Positions 59,657-64,000 of a stretch of DNA of 64,000 bases are shown piece by piece. Both the position numbers and the translations under genes were made by a program. Numbering within the stretch: position 1 is the first letter of the stretch; each line of letters starts with the position of its first letter. The stretch lies in the NCBI GenBank assembly GCA_964539025.1, contig CAZIFA010000001.1:124001-188000 (forward strand), read 5' to 3'. The notes under the pieces are model-generated. The model was not told where the DNA came from and ran no database searches. It worked only from the letters and a program-made list of their open reading frames with translations. Source of the stretch: Micavibrio_A sp964539025. GTDB taxonomy: Bacteria; Pseudomonadota; Alphaproteobacteria; Micavibrionales; Micavibrionaceae.

Positions 59657-60181
59657 TCACGCGGGAAAGGCGCCAATACCGGTCGGCATGGGAATCTTCC
59701 GATAAACAGGTTTTTCGGTCTTAGCTTGCATATCCGGCATAATGACGCCATCCATGATCTTAGGGAATTTTTTGGTAAAAACTGCCATGACTCGCCTAGC
59801 GCGGTCTTCTTTCAGGCCGACATAAAGCGGGTCGTCTTTAATTTTGGCAAACACTTCGGTCATCTTTGCGAAATCCGGCTGCACCGCGACGAGCTTATTC
59901 CAGTGCGAAAGCGGAATATGTACATATTTTTCGTCCGAATGATTCATCATGCTCAATGAGAAATTCCAGACTGTTGTCGCTGTCTGATGAAATTCGCAAT
60001 TTGGCAACTTGAACATCATGTTGGCGGCGCGTGTCCAGGCCAATACGATATCTGTACGGTCCAATGTCGTTTTGTTCGGAAACACTTCTGATACCGCATC
60101 CGCCAGCAATCGCAACGGAATAGCGACTCTGGGTTCCGGTGTAAAAACGCCTGAAATGGCCGCGCTTAAATTTCCGATCAT
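59657..60181 (-). CDS. Hypothetical protein
   Basis: 174 residues from ATG 60181, preceded by a G-rich Shine-Dalgarno; a longer frame to 60244 is not needed. Helical, with P-L-R-L-L-A-D-A-V-S-E-V-F and a cationic C-terminus. Pairs with the next gene, same strand, 22 nt gap. No family recognised. Confidence 0.55.
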   Translation of the reverse strand: MIGNLSAAISGVFTPEPRVAIPLRLLADAVSEVFPNKTTLDRTDIVLAWTRAANMMFKLPNCEFHQTATTVWNFSLSMMNHSDEKYVHIPLSHWNKLVAVQPDFAKMTEVFAKIKDDPLYVGLKEDRARRVMAVFTKKFPKIMDGVIMPDMQAKTEKPVYRKIPMPTGIGAFPA

Positions 60182-60203
60182 GCTTTCCCCCCCGATTAAA
60201 ACT

Positions 60204-60770
60204 CTATTCCGGTAAAAAATCCCTAAAATCACTGCGTCCAGCACGCGCCATGGAGATATAGGACTCCGTGACGATGCCGATGATCATGACGCCTTGTGCA
60301 AACTCCCGCATCACGTCGGCCTTATAGCCCGGCGTTTCCGCTTTTCCGGTTGCATTGTTCCATTGAATGATATTGCTGTCCGAAAATGCGTCCGCCTCTC
60401 TTTTAAAAACATCGACGGCCTTATTGTAGGTAGATTGTGATCCGGTCAGATCTTTATAACGTTTTTGCGGTATATCGACGAAACCATCCGGGTTGATATT
60501 GCCCGGAATGGACAGACCGATTTCCATTGCCGCGTCGCCTGCGCGCAAGAACGCATCGCGTTTATGGTCTGGAACGATGGCTTCGTGCAGGAACCGTGAG
60601 ATGCGTCCCCAGCCTTCCATGAATTCTTCTTCTTTAAGCGGTAGTTTATGATTGAACTGGATTCTGACGGGTGATTGGAGGATATGCACCGGGATTTTCA
60701 CGCGCGGCGGCAGGATCCAGTCCGGCTCCATGATAGGGCCCAGAATATTTGCTATGTGCCTTAAACTCAT
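60204..60770 (-). CDS. Hypothetical protein
   Basis: 188 residues, soluble, no motif recognised (P-H-K-R-D-A-F-L-R-A-G-D-A-A-M-E-I). Upstream partner of the 59657 gene and divergent from priA with a 78-bp shared upstream region. Confidence 0.55.
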   Translation of the reverse strand: MSLRHIANILGPIMEPDWILPPRVKIPVHILQSPVRIQFNHKLPLKEEEFMEGWGRISRFLHEAIVPDHKRDAFLRAGDAAMEIGLSIPGNINPDGFVDIPQKRYKDLTGSQSTYNKAVDVFKREADAFSDSNIIQWNNATGKAETPGYKADVMREFAQGVMIIGIVTESYISMARAGRSDFRDFLPE

Positions 60771-60848
60771 AACCCCTAATCCCTTATTGTAAGGACCGTA
60801 CCATATTCCCTATAGTCGGCCCTACAGTCATAGAAATTTGTTATACTT

Positions 60849-63476
60849 ATGTCAATAAAAACCGTTTTAGTCCCGTATCCCGTGGACAAAGCTTACGATT
60901 ATGACGTTCCCGAAGGCATGGATGTGCGGGACGGGGACTACGTCATCGCGCCTTTGGGGCAGAGAAATGTGCCCGGCGTTATTTGGGGCGGGGGCGGTTC
61001 TGAAAAGGTCGTGGCCGGAAAACTCAAATCCGTTTACATGAAATATGACCTGCCCGCCATGCCAGAGGCGCAGCGAAAATTTCTAGAATGGGCCGCGCAT
61101 TACACCATGTCGCCGCAGGGATCGTTTTTGAAACTCTCGCTCTCTGTTCCATCCGCTCTCGAAAAACCGAAAGATATTAAGGCGTACCGCATCGCCGAAA
61201 AGTCCCCCCCCCTTGAGGGGGAGGATTTAGGTGGGGGGATTTCCCAATCATCAAGCTGGAAGTCTCTCCTTCAAAACGCCCGCGCCCTTCGCAAAAATCT
61301 GACAGATGCGGAAAAATCTCTATGGCGCAGCCTCCAACAAAAACAACTCGGCGTAAAATTCAGGCGACAGCAAAGCATCCAGCCCTACATTATAGATTTC
61401 ATATGTTTTGAAAAGAAACTGATTATCGAAGTCGATGGTGGCCAGCACAATGAAAACCCAAAAGACATTGAACGCGACGCATTTTTAAAAACACAGGGCT
61501 TTACGGTTCTACGTTTCTGGAACAACGAAGTCTTGGAAAATATAGAAGGTGTGCTTGAAACGATTGTCACCACGCTAGAAGCACCCCCCCACCTAAATCC
61601 TCCCCCACAAGGGGGGAGGACTTCATCGCGGCAAAAGCCTTCCCCCCTTGTGGGGGAAGGTTTGGATGGGGGGGCAGGACTTTCTCCAGCAGCTAAGAGA
61701 GTCATGAATGTCGCCGCCGATGGCCTCGCGCGAAAACAATCCGAACTTGCGCGAGAATCCGGCTGCAGCACCTCCGTCATCAAAACGCTGGTAGAGAAGG
61801 GATATTTAAAAGAAGTCGCGCTTGCCGAACCGCCGCCCTGCCGTAATCCGGATTTGGAACGCCACGGCGCATCGCTTTCTCCGGCACAAGACAAAGCCGC
61901 AAAACACCTGATCGGCGAAGTCGAAAAAGGAATTTTCGCGGCATCATTGCTCGACGGCGTCACAGGTTCCGGAAAAACCGAAGTCTATTTCGAAGCCATC
62001 GCCGCCGCGCTTAAACAAGGCAAGCAGGCGCTCATCCTCCTTCCAGAAATCGCGCTCTCCAACGCCTTCCTTGGCCGCTTCAAGGATCGTTTCGGTTGCG
62101 CCCCCGCGCTCTGGCATTCATCACTCTCCGACCATCAACGCAAAGTCACATGGCGCGGCGTGGCATCTGGGGAAAGCCGCGTTGTCGTCGGCGCACGCTC
62201 CGCTTTGTTCCTTCCCTACAAAGACCTCGGCATCATCATCGTCGATGAAGAACATGATCCTGCGTATAAGCAGGAAGAGGGCATCATCTACAACGCGCGT
62301 GACATGGCTGTCGTGCGCGCACACATGGGCAAAATTCCTGTCGTGCTTGTTTCCGCCACACCGTCCTTGGAAACCATGCAGAATGTCTGGCTCGGCAAAT
62401 ACGACCATCTGCATCTGCCCGATCGCCACGGCGGCGCAGAAATGCCCGATGTTCACATCATCGATTTAAAATCCGACAAGCCGGGGAAAAATTATTTCCT
62501 CGCGCCTTCGCTCAAATCCGTCATGCACAAAACGCTAGAGGATAAGGGACAAATATTATTGTTCCTCAACCGCCGCGGCTACGCGCCGTTGACATTGTGC
62601 CGCACCTGCGGCCATCGCTTCGAATGCCCGCGCTGCACGGCATGGCTGATCGAACACAGGAAGACTGGCAAGCTTCACTGCCACCATTGCGATTACGATA
62701 TGAAGATTCCGCCCGCATGTCCCAAATGCGGCGATAAGGATTCACTCGCAGCCTGCGGCCCCGGCGTCGAACGCATCATGGAAGAGGTGCGCGAAGAATT
62801 TCCGCTCGCCCGCGCCGCGATTTTATCATCCGATACAACGACCACGCATGAACAGCTCAAAAAAATGCTTGATGATATCCGCGATCACAAAATCGATATC
62901 ATCATCGGCACGCAGATCATCGCGAAAGGACACCATTTCCCCAAACTTACCTGCGTCGGCGTTATCGATGCAGATTTGGGATTGTCCGGTGGCGATCTGC
63001 GCGCATCCGAACGCACGTTCCAACTACTCCATCAGGTCGCTGGCCGCGCAGGGCGTGAATCTGATAAGGGTCACGTGTACTTGCAAACCTTCAATCCGGA
63101 CAATCGCGTGATGAAGGCGCTGGCGAGTAACAACCGCGATGATTTCTTGGAAGTCGAGGCCGCGCAACGCGAAGCCGCGCGCATGCCGCCCTTCACCCGT
63201 CTTGCCGGAATTATCGTCTCGGGCCGCGATGAAAGGCAAGTGATCGAGGTCTCCAAAAAACTCGGCATGTCTTCACCGCACGGTAACGGCATTCAAACGC
63301 TCGGGCCCGCCGATGCGCCGATGTATCGCTTACGCGGGAAATACCGCCGCCGTCTTCTTGTGCGCGCTGAAAAGAACATCGATATCCAGAAATCGATTGC
63401 CGTATGGCTGGACGGTGAAAAAATCCCGACCGCCGTCCGCGTCCAGATCGACATGGACCCGCAGAGCTTTTTTTAG
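60849..63476 (+). CDS. priA: Primosomal helicase PriA with in-frame DUF559 nuclease insertion
   Basis: 875 residues; normal PriA is about 715-735. Residues 1-117 are the 3'-DNA-binding domain and linker. Residues about 118-277 are foreign: a repeat-derived Pro/Gly stretch (P-P-L-E-G-E-D-L-G-G-G), a DUF559 nuclease (D-F-I-C, E-V-D-G-G-Q-H) and a second repeat stretch (P-S-P-L-V-G-E-G-L-D-G-G-A). PriA then resumes (L-S-P-A-A-K-R-V): winged helix, Walker A G-V-T-G-S-G-K-T, V-D-E-E-H, zinc cysteine pairs C-R-T-C, C-P-R-C, C-H-H-C and C-P-K-C. Removing the insert gives normal length. The whole is one open frame. Confidence 0.93.
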   Translation: MSIKTVLVPYPVDKAYDYDVPEGMDVRDGDYVIAPLGQRNVPGVIWGGGGSEKVVAGKLKSVYMKYDLPAMPEAQRKFLEWAAHYTMSPQGSFLKLSLSVPSALEKPKDIKAYRIAEKSPPLEGEDLGGGISQSSSWKSLLQNARALRKNLTDAEKSLWRSLQQKQLGVKFRRQQSIQPYIIDFICFEKKLIIEVDGGQHNENPKDIERDAFLKTQGFTVLRFWNNEVLENIEGVLETIVTTLEAPPHLNPPPQGGRTSSRQKPSPLVGEGLDGGAGLSPAAKRVMNVAADGLARKQSELARESGCSTSVIKTLVEKGYLKEVALAEPPPCRNPDLERHGASLSPAQDKAAKHLIGEVEKGIFAASLLDGVTGSGKTEVYFEAIAAALKQGKQALILLPEIALSNAFLGRFKDRFGCAPALWHSSLSDHQRKVTWRGVASGESRVVVGARSALFLPYKDLGIIIVDEEHDPAYKQEEGIIYNARDMAVVRAHMGKIPVVLVSATPSLETMQNVWLGKYDHLHLPDRHGGAEMPDVHIIDLKSDKPGKNYFLAPSLKSVMHKTLEDKGQILLFLNRRGYAPLTLCRTCGHRFECPRCTAWLIEHRKTGKLHCHHCDYDMKIPPACPKCGDKDSLAACGPGVERIMEEVREEFPLARAAILSSDTTTTHEQLKKMLDDIRDHKIDIIIGTQIIAKGHHFPKLTCVGVIDADLGLSGGDLRASERTFQLLHQVAGRAGRESDKGHVYLQTFNPDNRVMKALASNNRDDFLEVEAAQREAARMPPFTRLAGIIVSGRDERQVIEVSKKLGMSSPHGNGIQTLGPADAPMYRLRGKYRRRLLVRAEKNIDIQKSIAVWLDGEKIPTAVRVQIDMDPQSFF
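61203..61676. mobile_element. DUF559 nuclease cassette inside priA flanked by inverted GC-rich repeats
   Basis: Left flank 61203-61240 is the reverse complement of part of the right flank 61582-61676. The right flank is nearly identical to 30540-30632 in tatB. Between them lies a DUF559 (Vsr-like PD-(D/E)XK) domain of about 110 residues with intact acidic residues. The cassette is about 474 bp, a multiple of three, and lies in the linker before the PriA winged helix. Confidence 0.75.
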
Positions 63477-63479
63477 AGC

Positions 63480-63986
63480 CTAAGACGGCGGCGTGACAAT
63501 AAGCGTCACCTTCGGGCTGGTTCTGCTATAGCCACTTTGTGAAGCTCTATGCCAGATTGTCTCATCGAAATAACACATATGGCGTAAGGGTATGTTATAA
63601 TCCGCGATATCATCTTCACGGGGCTGGGTGGCGCGATTAAATGCTTCCGTCCCGCCTGGCCCCATGATCGTATAAGACAAGCCTCTGTGTGCGTGAGGTT
63701 TAATGGGGTAGTTCGAATTGATTCTTATGCCGCTCGCGCTAATTGCATGCTCTCCCGTCATGGACACAAGGATGTCATTCATTTTATAAAAGACTGTCAG
63801 TAAGCATGAAGGAATTGATCTGTTTTTTTCATCATCTTTTAAAAAAGATGAGTTCACTTGCCACAGCTCCGTTTTTTTACCATTTCTTGTGTGTGACCAA
63901 TAAAATTCATCCGTTGCGATTACAGATTCTACATACGCTGCAATTTCTGCGTTTTCTTCTGCCGTAAACGGATCAAACGGACACAT
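63480..63986 (-). CDS. Hypothetical protein, possibly cupin/dioxygenase-like
   Basis: 168 residues from ATG 63986 (AAGGG upstream). P-H-A-H-R-G-L-S-Y-T-I-M-G-P-G-G and a later C-Y-F-D-E-T-I-W-H-R give a spaced His-x-His...His pattern like cupin or 2-oxoglutarate/iron oxygenase folds. Unproven. Convergent with priA, 3 nt gap. The gene is complete within the window. Confidence 0.6.
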   Translation of the reverse strand: MCPFDPFTAEENAEIAAYVESVIATDEFYWSHTRNGKKTELWQVNSSFLKDDEKNRSIPSCLLTVFYKMNDILVSMTGEHAISASGIRINSNYPIKPHAHRGLSYTIMGPGGTEAFNRATQPREDDIADYNIPLRHMCYFDETIWHRASQSGYSRTSPKVTLIVTPPS

Positions 63987-64000
63987 CAATCCGCCCTTAA

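Noticed and set aside
61203..61676. Intein in PriA
   Set aside because: No Hint-domain splicing motifs (no N-terminal Cys/Ser junction, no terminal His-Asn); flanks are palindromic repeats instead.

Overview
The window is alphaproteobacterial chromosome of roughly 50% GC. The evidence is gene order as well as gene content: erpA / dgt / SPOR / nagZ / scpA-scpB / tatABC, and mdh / sucC-sucD / sucA / sucB / lpd, followed by DUF484-xerC and priA, with a DUF2336 gene in between. A run of ten Ns inside sucD shows that this is a draft scaffold. I cannot name the genus; a Micavibrio-like or Rhodospirillales-like lineage is possible.

Region 1 (1-7967) is an envelope-modification regulon: a DUF347 membrane protein, undecaprenyl-diphosphatase (uppP), a small lipoprotein, a PmrA/QseB-type response regulator and sensor kinase, a PepSY protein, GtrA, an ArnC-like glycosyltransferase, a LAB_N protein, an ArnT-like glycosyltransferase and a PAP2 phosphatase. 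Four direct-repeat boxes (two TTAAG half-sites with the same spacing) lie 45-51 bp before four start codons, so the regulator probably controls the whole set. No Ara4N synthesis genes are present, so the sugar moved to lipid A is probably something else.

Region 2 (about 7970-20750) is accessory DNA: hairpin-rich non-coding DNA, a CoiA-like nuclease, a putative restriction-modification pair whose methyltransferase carries an excisionase-like HTH, a beheaded serine recombinase with two passenger genes, a prophage tail remnant (truncated tip protein, repeat-bearing fibre, broken beta-helix protein), and an 884-residue protein with a sigma-4-like HTH and tandem modules of an unrecognised type.

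Region 3 (20800-34770) is housekeeping: lipoproteins, xthA, erpA, dgt, SPOR, nagZ, scpAB, tatABC, zapE, DUF2336 and mdh. Region 4 (34800-55340) holds the TCA block (sucC, csp, sucD, sucA, sucB, lpd), interrupted by small genes, a Tad pseudopilin trio, a tandem-deaminase-like protein and adenosine kinase. Region 5 (55340-64000) holds DUF1428, xerC, DUF484, a transaldolase, unknown genes and priA.

The most striking feature is a set of palindromic repeats associated with single-domain nucleases. A 373-bp element (39144-39516) consists of about 43-bp inverted repeats around one GIY-YIG gene, and solo repeats with the same TGTCATCC termini are scattered through the window. A second, GC-rich repeat family forms the C-terminal tail of TatB. 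The same family has entered priA in frame together with a complete DUF559 nuclease domain, giving an apparently intact PriA-nuclease chimera of 875 residues. A third, perfect 36-bp palindrome precedes sucA.
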